Position numbers and translations under genes: made by a program | Assembly: GCA_025964685.1 (NCBI GenBank) | Contig: JAOPYG010000444.1 | Location: forward strand, 1 to 64,000 | DNA length: 64,000 bases | Origin: Actinoallomurus sp. | GTDB lineage: Bacteria > Actinomycetota > Actinomycetes > Streptosporangiales > Streptosporangiaceae | Direction: 5' to 3' | Part shown: positions 8,260 through 15,988 of the stretch, piece by piece | How the letters are laid out: each line of letters opens with the position of its first letter | How positions within the stretch are numbered: the stretch's first letter is position 1 | Notes under the pieces: generated by a model | What the model was told of the DNA's origin: nothing | Database searches by the model: none | What the model saw: only the letters and a program-made list of their open reading frames with translations

Positions 8260-9523
8260 CCGCTGCTCGCGGCTCATCGCCGGGCGGCTGCCGATCGGGG
8301 AGGTCCCGGCGGCAGGCCAGGCGGCGGCCGAGCCGCTGGAAGGGCAGCTCGATGTACCGGTACGTGACGGTGCTGACCACCAGGAGAACGACGACGAAGA
8401 GGACCAGCCGCACCACGTCGTCATGGTCGGGTGGGCCCAGGAGCTGGTCGTGGATCATCAGCAGCACCGGGTGCAGCAGGTAGAGCGAGAAGCTGATCGT
8501 GCCGAGGCCGGTCAGCCATGAGGGGATCCGGCGTTCGCGCAGCACCCAGCCCGCCGCGAAGGTCGCCGCCGCCAGCAGCACCGAGCCCGTCCAGTAGACC
8601 TGGAACCCGTCCGCCTGCGCCGGCGACATCGCCACCTCGGCATGCCACGCGCCGGCCACGATGGCACCGGTCAGCACCAGGGCGGAGGCCAGCGCCGCCG
8701 ACCGCCTGCCGATCTGGCCGTGCTCGGCGCGGTAGAGGGCGGTGCCGGTGAACATCACCGCGAGGATCACCAGGCCCTGCCACGGACCGACCCGCCCGTT
8801 GACGGTGACCAGGACGATCGCCAGCACACCCCCGGTGATCCCGCCCGCGGTGCGTACGGCCGGGCGGTCTGAGGCCGCGCCCGCGATCGCCACCGCCATG
8901 ACCAGCGTGGTCGCCACCACCACCTGCCAGGTGCCCACGCCGCGGGTCAGCGCGGCCATCGGCAGCAGCCCGCCCACGAGCACGGCGGCCACCACCAGGC
9001 CCACCGCGACCGGCGCCGACCGGCGATGCGTCCCGGTGACGAACAACGCGACGACCAGCAGGTAGAAGGCCATCTCGTACGAGAGAGTCCACAGCACGTT
9101 GATCGCGTTCGGCACGCCGAGGACGTCCTGCAGCATCGTCAGATGGGCCAGCACGGCCGTCACCGGGTCGTACGCCGCCAGCCCCGCGCGCAGGTCGCGT
9201 ACCCCCAGGACGAAGGGCACCAGAGTGATCACGCAGGCCACCGTCAGCAGGGGGTGGATCCGCGCGATCCTACTGATCCAAAAACTCCGCACGCGTCCGT
9301 GCCGCTCCAGCGACGCCGGGATGATGTAGCCGCTGACCAGGAAGAACACGAGCACGCCGTACAGGCCGGGATCGAACCAGTCGACCATGCCGGCACGCAG
9401 GCGCGGCGTGAAGTAGTACGTCGCGTGGTGCAGTACGACGACGAGCGCCGCGACGCCCCTCAGCAGGTCCAGCCACGCCAGCCGGCCGGAGACAGGGGCA
9501 TTGCCGGAAGGTGATCCGGACAT
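8234..9523 (-). CDS. Integral membrane acyltransferase (acyltransferase-3 family)
   Basis: 429 residues with 10 to 11 hydrophobic segments. The N-terminal LAWLDLLRGVAALVVVLHHATYY carries the R-G and catalytic-region H-H of the acyltransferase-3 (OafA/NodX) family, and FFLVSGYIIPASLERHGRVRSFWISRIARIHP is its second signature. These enzymes transfer acetyl or other acyl groups to sugars, lipids or antibiotics at the membrane. The ATG 9523 agrees with where homology begins, although an in-frame opening extends into the neighbouring gene. It may act beside the YcfT-like acyltransferase at 9613. Confidence 0.87.
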   Translation of the reverse strand: MSGSPSGNAPVSGRLAWLDLLRGVAALVVVLHHATYYFTPRLRAGMVDWFDPGLYGVLVFFLVSGYIIPASLERHGRVRSFWISRIARIHPLLTVACVITLVPFVLGVRDLRAGLAAYDPVTAVLAHLTMLQDVLGVPNAINVLWTLSYEMAFYLLVVALFVTGTHRRSAPVAVGLVVAAVLVGGLLPMAALTRGVGTWQVVVATTLVMAVAIAGAASDRPAVRTAGGITGGVLAIVLVTVNGRVGPWQGLVILAVMFTGTALYRAEHGQIGRRSAALASALVLTGAIVAGAWHAEVAMSPAQADGFQVYWTGSVLLAAATFAAGWVLRERRIPSWLTGLGTISFSLYLLHPVLLMIHDQLLGPPDHDDVVRLVLFVVVLLVVSTVTYRYIELPFQRLGRRLACRRDLPDRQPPGDEPRAAVRQGPVRV

Positions 9524-9612
9524 AGCGGTAGGCACTGGGACAGAGTACGGCCGGTCTTTTCTTGGTCTCTGCAGGTGCGTGGCCGCATCCGGCAAAAAAC
9601 GGGGGGCGCCGT

Positions 9613-10806
9613 TCAGTCCGACCCCACCGGTTCGGCTTGCGCGTCCCTGACGGCGCGTCGGCGGCCGGCGTACAGGTAGTTCTTGGGGCGGCGCAGGGCG
9701 GTGAACCCCCAGGCCATGTTGGGTTCGAGCGCCCATTGCAGGGCCCAGCGGACGGGCGGTGTGCACAGCAGCGTGGCGAGGAGGGCGCCGGCCGCCGCGA
9801 CGGCCAGCACGCCGGGGACCGTGTGCAGCACGTGGGCGTGGTACCAGCCGTAGTAGTCGGCGAGCTTGGTGGCGAAACCGTGCAGCAGGTACGCGTACAG
9901 CGTGGCGGCGCCGAGCCCGGTGAACCAGTGCTGACGTCTCGGCACGAGCGTCAGGAACGCCGCCACCAGGACGCCCGCGGCGACGAGCAGCCCGAGCCGC
10001 ATGCCCGTGCCGACGAGGTTGTTCACGTGCAGCGTCGGGTTGCCGCTGCGCCAGTACACCCACTCGGTCGCCATGCGCCGGTCGGCGATGAGGTACGTGA
10101 AGGCGAACCCGGCGATCAGCGTGAGCCCGCCGAGCACGGCGGCCCAGCCCTTCTTGAGGACCTCGAAGTGCTCGGGCTTGAGGAACAGGCCCAGGACGTA
10201 GAACGGCACCAGGCCGAAGACGCGGTTCATCTCCAGCGTGCCGGGCAGTTGGGACATCCCCGACAGCAGGCTGATCACGACCGCGACCGCGACCGGGAAG
10301 CGGATCTGCTGCCACACGGGGGTGGACAGCCGCCAGGCGAACAGGGCGAGCAGGAACCACGTCAGGTAGTACGGATCCAGGAGGCTGATCTCGAACTTCG
10401 AGTGCCCGACCGCCCAGTGATAGGTGGAGTAGGCGGTCTCGAACACGACGTACGGCACGGCCAGGTTCGTCAGGAGCTTGCGCGCCTTGCCGCCGGAGAA
10501 GGTGAACCGGCGCGAGAAGTAGCCGGTGATCACGATGAAGACCGGCATGTGGAAGGTGTACACGAACAGGTACGCCGCGTGGGCGAACGGTACGTCGCGG
10601 AGGTTCACGATCGAGTGACCCGCGACGACGAGCAGGATCGCGAAGAACTTGGCGTTGTCGAAGAACGGGTCGCGCTCGCGCGGGCGCGGGGCCGGCTCGG
10701 CGGGCGCGGCGGGCTCGGTCTCCGACAGCGACGACGGCGCCGCGGGCGGCAACGCGGCCTGGGACCGCTCGAGTGGCTCGAACGCCGATGACTGGGGGGT
10801 GCTCAT
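9613..10806 (-). CDS. Membrane acyltransferase of the OpgC/YcfT-like group
   Basis: A 397-residue polytopic protein. After a Pro/Ala/Ser-rich cytosolic leader (residues 1-46) comes RDPFFDNAKFFAILLVVAGHSI, with the D-N-A-K/H signature of the YcfT/NolL-like acyltransferase-3 branch, and FHMPVFIVITGYFSRR. About ten membrane spans follow. It likely acylates a cell-surface glycan or lipid. The ATG 10806 is taken over a GTG one codon earlier. Only 89 nt separate it from the second acyltransferase downstream, so the two may be co-transcribed. Homology between them is low, so this is not a recent duplication. Confidence 0.83.
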   Translation of the reverse strand: MSTPQSSAFEPLERSQAALPPAAPSSLSETEPAAPAEPAPRPRERDPFFDNAKFFAILLVVAGHSIVNLRDVPFAHAAYLFVYTFHMPVFIVITGYFSRRFTFSGGKARKLLTNLAVPYVVFETAYSTYHWAVGHSKFEISLLDPYYLTWFLLALFAWRLSTPVWQQIRFPVAVAVVISLLSGMSQLPGTLEMNRVFGLVPFYVLGLFLKPEHFEVLKKGWAAVLGGLTLIAGFAFTYLIADRRMATEWVYWRSGNPTLHVNNLVGTGMRLGLLVAAGVLVAAFLTLVPRRQHWFTGLGAATLYAYLLHGFATKLADYYGWYHAHVLHTVPGVLAVAAAGALLATLLCTPPVRWALQWALEPNMAWGFTALRRPKNYLYAGRRRAVRDAQAEPVGSD

Positions 10807-11052
10807 CACGATCTACTTCGGTCGTCGGCTTGACCGGTCCCGGCGTTCCAGGACCGAACTGGCGTCGCCGACCTTACCCAGTCCGGTCGCCCGGGCGAGC
10901 CGGACTCGGCGAACTCTCAGTCCGGCGCCCCGGTTCGGCCACACGGCCCGGCCGGGCGGCCTGTTCGTCCGCGCATGTCAGAGGCCGGGCGGCGTCGTAC
11001 GGCGCGCCGGACGGGCTGATGCGATGTCGCGCGCCTCACACCGCCGGGAAGA

Positions 11053-11526
11053 ATGGCCGCCGTGATGGTCATGGCAGCCTCCCGTCGTCGCGGGCCGCGG
11101 CGGATCGTGCTCGCGGGCGCGGTCGCGGCGTCGTGCAGCGGCCTTCCGTCCACCCTGTACGCGCTGGCGACCGGCGGTGATCTGCTCCAGGCGACCCGGG
11201 CGGCCGGCACGCTCGTGCCGGGCCGCCGTGACCGGCCCGGCGTGGTGGCCGGAGTCGCGGTCCACCTCCTCGTCTCCGCGGGCTGGACGGCTGCGCTGGC
11301 CGTCGTCGCCCGGTGGCGCCGGCTCGGTGTCACCGGCGGCGCCGCGGCGGGCCTGCTCATCGCGGCACTCGACCTCGAAGTCGCCGGTCGCGCGCATCCC
11401 GCGATCAGGTCACTGCCCCGTCTGCCGCAGTGGCTGGACCATGTCGCCTTCGGCGCCATCGCCGGCGGACTCCTCGACGCAGGCAAGATTCGCGACCAGA
11501 TTGTTGACAATCCTGTAGACGCATAG
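11053..11526 (+). CDS. Small membrane protein, unknown function
   Basis: 157 residues with about three to four hydrophobic segments (IVLAGAVAASCSGLPSTLYAL, VVAGVAVHLLVSAGWTAALAVVA, LGVTGGAAAGLLIAALDLEVA, LDHVAFGAIAGGLLDA). The pattern resembles small actinobacterial membrane proteins of unknown role. The start is uncertain: GTG 11062 or ATG 11065 have better-spaced GGGAAG. The last codons contain the palindromic operator at 11500-11511, so the end of this gene doubles as promoter sequence for the next operon. Confidence 0.7.
   Translation: MAAVMVMAASRRRGPRRIVLAGAVAASCSGLPSTLYALATGGDLLQATRAAGTLVPGRRDRPGVVAGVAVHLLVSAGWTAALAVVARWRRLGVTGGAAAGLLIAALDLEVAGRAHPAIRSLPRLPQWLDHVAFGAIAGGLLDAGKIRDQIVDNPVDA
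11500..11511. promoter_or_regulatory. Putative GntR (FadR-type) operator, copy 1
   Basis: ATTGTTGACAAT is an inverted repeat (ATTGT/ACAAT) located 46-57 nt before the PrpF-like gene at 11557. It contains TTGACA, so it also overlays a -35 hexamer. The same sequence with one change occurs at 12876-12887 directly upstream of the GntR gene. Confidence 0.65.
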
Positions 11527-11556
11527 CACGGTGGAGGATCCGAGAAAGGATCCCTG

Positions 11557-11853
11557 ATGAGCGCCGACTCCTCGGGCGTGCCCTGCATGCTGATGCGCGG
11601 TGGCACCTCCAAGGGCGCCTACTTTCTGGCCGCCGACCTGCCGGCCGACGATGGCGTGCGGGATGACCTGCTGCTGCGCATCATGGGCACGCCGGACCCG
11701 CGCCAGATCGACGGGATCGGTGGCGCGCACCCGCTGACCAGCAAGGTCGCGGTCGAGCTCGACACCGGCGCCCACCCTCCGCGCGTACGCCGGTCGGGCG
11801 TCGTGCGCACCGCACGCAAGCTGTTCGACGGCATCGTCTATCCCCGCACCTGA
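11557..11853 (+). CDS. Internally deleted PrpF/GalD-family protein (4-oxalomesaconate tautomerase-like), probably non-functional
   Basis: Only 98 residues, where PrpF/GalD isomerases have about 350-390. Residues 1-66 are an intact family N-terminus (VPCMLMRGGTSKGAYFLAAD, then GTPDPRQIDGIGGAHPLTSKVAVE), and residues 75-98 match the family C-terminus (PRVRRSGVVRTARKLFDGIVYP). The join is in frame, so roughly 250 central residues, including the second half of the diaminopimelate-epimerase-like fold and one catalytic cysteine region, are missing. Full-length relatives isomerise oxalomesaconate or methylaconitate in aromatic-acid or propionate breakdown. It is the first gene downstream of operator copy 1 and is followed 12 nt later by the dioxygenase. 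Confidence 0.8.
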   Translation: MSADSSGVPCMLMRGGTSKGAYFLAADLPADDGVRDDLLLRIMGTPDPRQIDGIGGAHPLTSKVAVELDTGAHPPRVRRSGVVRTARKLFDGIVYPRT

Positions 11854-11865
11854 CCGGAGACCACC

Positions 11866-12918
11866 GTGGCACCTGCACACGAGATCGCCCACGTCGGCCC
11901 CGTGGAGCTGCTCACCCCCGAACCCGAGCGGAGCCTGTGGTTCTTCACCCGCGTGATGGGGCTCACCGAGAACGGCACCGCCGGTGATTCGGTGTACCTG
12001 CGAACCTGGGACGACTACCAGCACCACACCGTCAAGCTGACCGCGCACCACACCTCGGGCATCCGGCGTACGTCGCTGCGCGCGAGCGGCCCGGAGGCAC
12101 TCGACCGCCGGGTCCGCGCCATCGAGGCGGCGGGGCTCGGCATCGGCTGGCGCGACGGTGACCCCGGCTTCGGCCCGACGTACGTGTTCCGTGACCCCGA
12201 CGGGCACGAGCTGGAGATCTACTGGGAGGCCTCCTGGTACGAGGCCCCGCCGGACCTGGCACCCGCGCTGAAGAACCAGGCCCAGGCGTACCCCGCGCGG
12301 GGCGTGTGCGTCCGGCGCCTCGACCACGTCAACTTCCTGGCCGGCGAGGTCGAACCCAGCACCGACTTCGTCCGCGACGTCCTCGGCGGGCGGGCCACCG
12401 AGGAGATCATGCTCGACAGCGGCACGGTGGCGGGCCGCTGGATGCACTTCACGAACAAGTCCTACGACCTCGTCTACACGCGCGACCGGACCGGCACGCG
12501 CGGACGGCTGCACCACATCGCCTTCACCACCGACACCCGCGAGGACATCCTGCGGGCGGCGGACATCTTCCTCGACAACGGCGTGTTCATCGAGACCGGC
12601 CCGCACAAGCACGCCATCCAGCAGACGTTCTTCCTCTATGTCTATGAGCCGGGCGGCAACCGCATCGAACTGTGCAACCCGGTGGCCCGCCTGATCCTTG
12701 CCCCCGACTGGAAGACCATCACCTGGACCGAGGCCGAACGCGCCAAGGGTCAGGCATGGGGCCTGCAGACGATCGAGTCCTTCCACACCCACGGCACACC
12801 ACCGGTCGAGTTAGCAGCCGTCACCGCCGCAGCGGCGTCACTGGCCGCGGTCGCTAGAGTGGGGGATGCGACAAAATTGGTGACAATTCGGCTCAGGGGG
12901 AGCGGTGTCGGCAGGTGA
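11866..12918 (+). CDS. Extradiol (catechol 2,3-) dioxygenase, VOC family
   Basis: 350 residues with two tandem VOC modules. Metal ligands of the catalytic C-terminal module are visible: H154 in RRLDHVNF, H216/H217 in RLHHIAF and E268 in GGNRIEL. This is the Fe(II)/Mn(II) 2-His-1-Glu triad that cleaves catecholic rings next to the hydroxyls. The family normally ends near ESFHTHGTPPV; here about 38 extra residues run through the GntR operator and overlap the gntR start by 14 nt. GTG start at 11866. Together with the PrpF-like remnant and GntR gene it forms a degraded meta-cleavage locus; the substrate is not known. Confidence 0.88.
   Translation: MAPAHEIAHVGPVELLTPEPERSLWFFTRVMGLTENGTAGDSVYLRTWDDYQHHTVKLTAHHTSGIRRTSLRASGPEALDRRVRAIEAAGLGIGWRDGDPGFGPTYVFRDPDGHELEIYWEASWYEAPPDLAPALKNQAQAYPARGVCVRRLDHVNFLAGEVEPSTDFVRDVLGGRATEEIMLDSGTVAGRWMHFTNKSYDLVYTRDRTGTRGRLHHIAFTTDTREDILRAADIFLDNGVFIETGPHKHAIQQTFFLYVYEPGGNRIELCNPVARLILAPDWKTITWTEAERAKGQAWGLQTIESFHTHGTPPVELAAVTAAAASLAAVARVGDATKLVTIRLRGSGVGR
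12875..12888. promoter_or_regulatory. Putative GntR operator, copy 2 (autoregulation)
   Basis: AATTGGTGACAATT is an inverted repeat with 5-bp arms AATTG/CAATT. Its core ATTGGTGACAAT differs from copy 1 (11500-11511) at one of 12 positions. It lies 17 nt before the GTG of the GntR gene, inside the extended end of the dioxygenase gene. Confidence 0.65.
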
Positions 12919-13591
12919 AGGGGGCAGGGCCCCATCCGGTGGCGACCGTTCGGTGGTGACCGAGATCCGCGCGGCCATCCTCAGCGGCGAGTTCGTCCCG
13001 AACCAGCGTCTGGTCGAGGCCGACCTCTCCGAACGCTTCACCGCCAGCCGGGCACGTGTCCGCGCGGCGCTCCTCGAGCTGGCCAACGAGGGGCTGATCG
13101 AGCGGGTCCAGAACCGCGGCGCCCGCGTACGCGCGGTACAGCTCGAAGAGGCGATCGAGATCTCCGAGGTGCGGATGGTCGTCGAGGGCCTCTGTGCCGC
13201 CAAGGCCGCGCAGCGGATCACCGAGGCCGAGTCACGGGAGCTGGAGGAGATCGGCGAGAGCATGCGTGCGGCCGTCGCCTCCGGTGACGTGCTCGGCTAC
13301 TCCGGGCTGAACGAGCGCCTCCACCGCCGCGTCCGCGAGATCAGCGGCCAGCGCGCCGCGGCGAGCGTCCTGGAGCGCCTGCGCGCCCAGAACGTCCGCC
13401 ACCAGTTCAGGCTCGCGATGCACCCCGGCCGACCGGGAGTCTCGCTGCCCGAACACATCGCGATCATCGAGGCGATCCGTGCCCACGACGCCGAAGCCGC
13501 CGAACAGGCCGCCCGCGCCCACCTGCGCAGCGTCATCCGCACCCTCCCGGAAGCCGCCCAGCGCCCCGCCGAAACCGGCGGGACGCCGTAG
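12905..13591 (+). CDS. GntR-family regulator, FadR/FCD type
   Basis: 228 residues. N-terminal winged HTH: VVTEIRAAILSGEFVPNQRLVEADLSERFTASRARVRAALLELANEGLIERVQNRGARV (18-76). An all-helical FCD domain follows (EISEVRMVVEGLCAAKAAQRI, then LHRRVREISG and LPEHIAIIEAIRAHDAEAAEQAARAHL), with the histidines expected to bind a metal and an organic acid. It is the natural regulator of the preceding PrpF-like and dioxygenase genes; two near-identical operators flank those genes. GTG start at 12905. Confidence 0.92.
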   Translation: MSAGEGGRAPSGGDRSVVTEIRAAILSGEFVPNQRLVEADLSERFTASRARVRAALLELANEGLIERVQNRGARVRAVQLEEAIEISEVRMVVEGLCAAKAAQRITEAESRELEEIGESMRAAVASGDVLGYSGLNERLHRRVREISGQRAAASVLERLRAQNVRHQFRLAMHPGRPGVSLPEHIAIIEAIRAHDAEAAEQAARAHLRSVIRTLPEAAQRPAETGGTP

Positions 13592-13612
13592 TCACACCGC
13601 TACGGCACCCAC

Positions 13613-13630
13613 CACCGCCGGCGGGCGGTG
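13613..13630. terminator. Bidirectional hairpin between gntR and the VOC gene
   Basis: CACCGCC (13613-13619) and GGCGGTG (13624-13630) form a 7-bp stem with a 4-nt loop, placed in the 46-nt gap between convergent genes. There is no U-tract. Confidence 0.5.
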
Positions 13631-13637
13631 AAGGGGC

Positions 13638-14006
13638 TCACTCGCGGTTCGACTCCTGGAGGGACCAGCCGTTGCCGTCCGGGTCGCTGAAGAACGCGAA
13701 GCGGCCCCACGGGAACTCCTGCACGTCGCTCACCTCGACGCCCCGCCCGAGCAGTTCGACGCGGGCCGCGTCGACGTCCTTCACCACCACCTGCAGGCCG
13801 CGGAGCGAACCCGGAGCCATGTCCGTGATCCCGAGGCCGAGCACGATCGAGCACGCCGATCCCGGCGGGGTGAGCTGCACGAAGCGGATCTCGTCGCTCA
13901 CCCGGTGGTCGTGGTCGGCCGCGAAGCCGACCTTCTCGGCATAGAAGGCCTTGGCGCGGTCGACGTCCGACACGGGGATGGCGACGAGCTCGAGTTTCCA
14001 GTCCAT
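13638..14006 (-). CDS. Single-domain VOC (glyoxalase-like) protein
   Basis: 122 residues from ATG 14006, which is preceded by GAGGAGA; a TTG 15 nt upstream would sit inside that site. One beta-alpha-beta-beta-beta VOC pair: WKLELVAIPVSDVDRAKAFYAEKVGF, then FPWGRFAFFSDPDGNGWSLQE, which carries the usual terminal metal-ligand region (here D-P-D-G-N-G-W). It would dimerise to form a binding site; substrate unknown. The nearby GntR gene is convergent, so they share no promoter. Confidence 0.85.
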   Translation of the reverse strand: MDWKLELVAIPVSDVDRAKAFYAEKVGFAADHDHRVSDEIRFVQLTPPGSACSIVLGLGITDMAPGSLRGLQVVVKDVDAARVELLGRGVEVSDVQEFPWGRFAFFSDPDGNGWSLQESNRE

Positions 14007-14091
14007 GACATGTCTCCTCAATAGCGCGGGGGTCCGAACACCCCAGACGCTACGGAGGATTCAGGTCACTTTCCGTCCTCAAATGCCCGCC

Positions 14092-15249
14092 CTAGACGAA
14101 GGCGCCGAGACCCGTGATGGCGCGCCCGGTGATCAGGCTGTTCATCTCGCGGGTGCCCTCGTAGGAGTAGATCGCCTCGGCGTCGGCGACGAACCGGCCG
14201 ACGTTGTAGTCCAGCACGATGCCGTTGCCGCCGAGGATCTCCCGTGACCAGCCGACCGCCTCGCGCATCCGTACGGTGCAGAACGCCTTGGCCATCGCCG
14301 AGTGCTCGTCGCGGTAGACACCGGAGTCCTGGAGCTGGGCGAGGCGTACGACCATGCCCATCGACGAGGTGAGGTTGCCGAGGATGCGGACGAGCAGGTC
14401 TTGGACGAGCTGGAACTTCGCGATCGGCCGGCCGAACTGCTCGCGCTTCTTCGCGTACGCGAGCGCCTGTTCGTACGCCCCCATCATGACCCCGACGGCC
14501 TGCCAGGCCACGCCGCCGCGCGTGCGGCGGAGCACGTCGGCGGTGTCGCGGAAGCCGCCCGCGTTCTGCAGCCGGTTCGCCTCGGGGACCCGGCAGTCGG
14601 TGAGCGCGATGTCGGCGTTCTGCACGGTCCGCAACGCGATCTTGTGCTCGATCTTCGTCGCGGTGAAGCCCGGGGTGCCCTTCTCCACCACGAAGCCCTT
14701 GACGTGGTCGTCCTCCTCGTCGCGGGCCCAGATGATGACGAGGTCGGCGAAGGTCGCGTTGCCGATCCAGCGCTTGGCGCCGTTGAGGACCCACTCGTCG
14801 CCGTCGCGGCGTGCCGTCGTCTCCAGCCCGGCGGCCACGTCCGAGCCGCCGTGCGGCTCCGTCAGGCCGAACGCCCCGATCTTCTCCATCCGGGCCATCG
14901 CCGGCAGCCAGCGCTCCTTCTGCTCGTCGGAGCCGCACCGGGTGACACTGCCCATCGCGAGCCCGGTGTGCACGCCGAAGAACGTCGCCATCGACGGGTC
15001 GACGCGGTTCATCTCCAGCGCCACGAACCCGGTCAGCAGGCTGCGGGCGCCGCGGTAGGCGAGCCCGGCGACGTCCAGCGCGGCGAAGCCGGGGACCAGG
15101 CGGTGGGGGAACTCGGCGTCCTCCCATGCCTTGTTCGCGATCGGCGCGACCTCGCGCTCCATGAAGTCGCGGACACGAAGGACGATCTCGCGTTCTTCGC
15201 CGGTCAGAAGGCTCTGATGGTCATAGAAGTCACCGGCGAGAGAGGTCAT
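14092..15249 (-). CDS. Acyl-CoA dehydrogenase, glutaryl-CoA dehydrogenase-like
   Basis: 385 residues with the standard order: N-terminal helical domain, beta domain with FGLTEPHGGSDVAAGLETTARR (FAD/substrate loop), then a C-terminal helical domain ending IYSYEGTREMNSLITGRAITG, whose Glu in YEGT is the catalytic base as in glutaryl-CoA and related dehydrogenases. It oxidises an acyl-CoA at the alpha-beta bond and passes electrons to ETF. Its ATG (15247-15249) overlaps the TGA of the upstream membrane-protein gene (ATGA), so the two are translationally coupled. Confidence 0.92.
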   Translation of the reverse strand: MTSLAGDFYDHQSLLTGEEREIVLRVRDFMEREVAPIANKAWEDAEFPHRLVPGFAALDVAGLAYRGARSLLTGFVALEMNRVDPSMATFFGVHTGLAMGSVTRCGSDEQKERWLPAMARMEKIGAFGLTEPHGGSDVAAGLETTARRDGDEWVLNGAKRWIGNATFADLVIIWARDEEDDHVKGFVVEKGTPGFTATKIEHKIALRTVQNADIALTDCRVPEANRLQNAGGFRDTADVLRRTRGGVAWQAVGVMMGAYEQALAYAKKREQFGRPIAKFQLVQDLLVRILGNLTSSMGMVVRLAQLQDSGVYRDEHSAMAKAFCTVRMREAVGWSREILGGNGIVLDYNVGRFVADAEAIYSYEGTREMNSLITGRAITGLGAFV

Positions 15250-15890
15250 GGTCGGTCGGGCCTTTCGGTCGTCGGGGAACGCCGCTCGTACGAACGCCGC
15301 GCCGACCACTGTCGCAGAAGTCTCGCCATCGCCTCGGCGCGCCGCTGGCGGCGGAACTCCACGCGGCCGGCGATCCAGAGGCAGAAGGCGGCCAGCGGCA
15401 GCTCGCCCACGAAGGCGAGGACCAGCGCGAGGGCCAACTCCCGGTGGCTGTCCGCCGTCACCACGTCGAACCACGCGTCGACCAGCAGCAACGTGCCGGT
15501 CATCGCCGCACTCAGCTCGATGTGCTCACGGCCCTTCTGGGCGAGCCAGCCCGTACGGATGAGCATCCCGCACAGGGCGAGGTCGAATCCGATCCACGAG
15601 AAGCCGTAGTGGGCGGCCTCGTGGCGCGTCGGCAGGATGAACACCAGCCCGGCGACCCAGGGCAGCATCAGCGCGCCGGCGGCGATGACCAGCCAGCCGA
15701 CCCAGCGCGGCACCACCCGGGTCGGGCGCAGCTCGCGTGTGAGGGTGCCCTCGATCTGTTCCGTACGGGCCGTCTCGGGAGGCTGGACGGCCTGGACGGA
15801 CTCCGATTCGGCGGAGTGTGCGACCGAGAGGTCGAGGTCCTCCGGGGGATCGGGGCACAGGTCTTCGTCGGGGCGGGGGGTGTGGGCCAT
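15246..15890 (-). CDS. Four-helix membrane protein, unknown function
   Basis: 214 residues from ATG 15890. An acidic, disordered N-terminus (1-60) is followed by four hydrophobic helices: WVGWLVIAAGALMLPWVAGLVFIL, GFSWIGFDLALCGMLIRTGWLA, IELSAAMTGTLLLVDAWFDVV and ALALVLAFVGELPLAAFCLWIAG, then a basic tail. No named family is recognised. It sits directly before and overlaps the acyl-CoA dehydrogenase gene. That may only reflect compaction, since such enzymes do not normally need a membrane partner. Confidence 0.78.
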   Translation of the reverse strand: MAHTPRPDEDLCPDPPEDLDLSVAHSAESESVQAVQPPETARTEQIEGTLTRELRPTRVVPRWVGWLVIAAGALMLPWVAGLVFILPTRHEAAHYGFSWIGFDLALCGMLIRTGWLAQKGREHIELSAAMTGTLLLVDAWFDVVTADSHRELALALVLAFVGELPLAAFCLWIAGRVEFRRQRRAEAMARLLRQWSARRSYERRSPTTERPDRP

Positions 15891-15988
15891 GTCTCTATGA
15901 TTCAGCGGATGACGTGGGTACTGGGAGTTCCGGCCACAGATGTTGGAACGATCCCCGGCCGTCACGCTCACTAGCTTGGAGGTTCACG

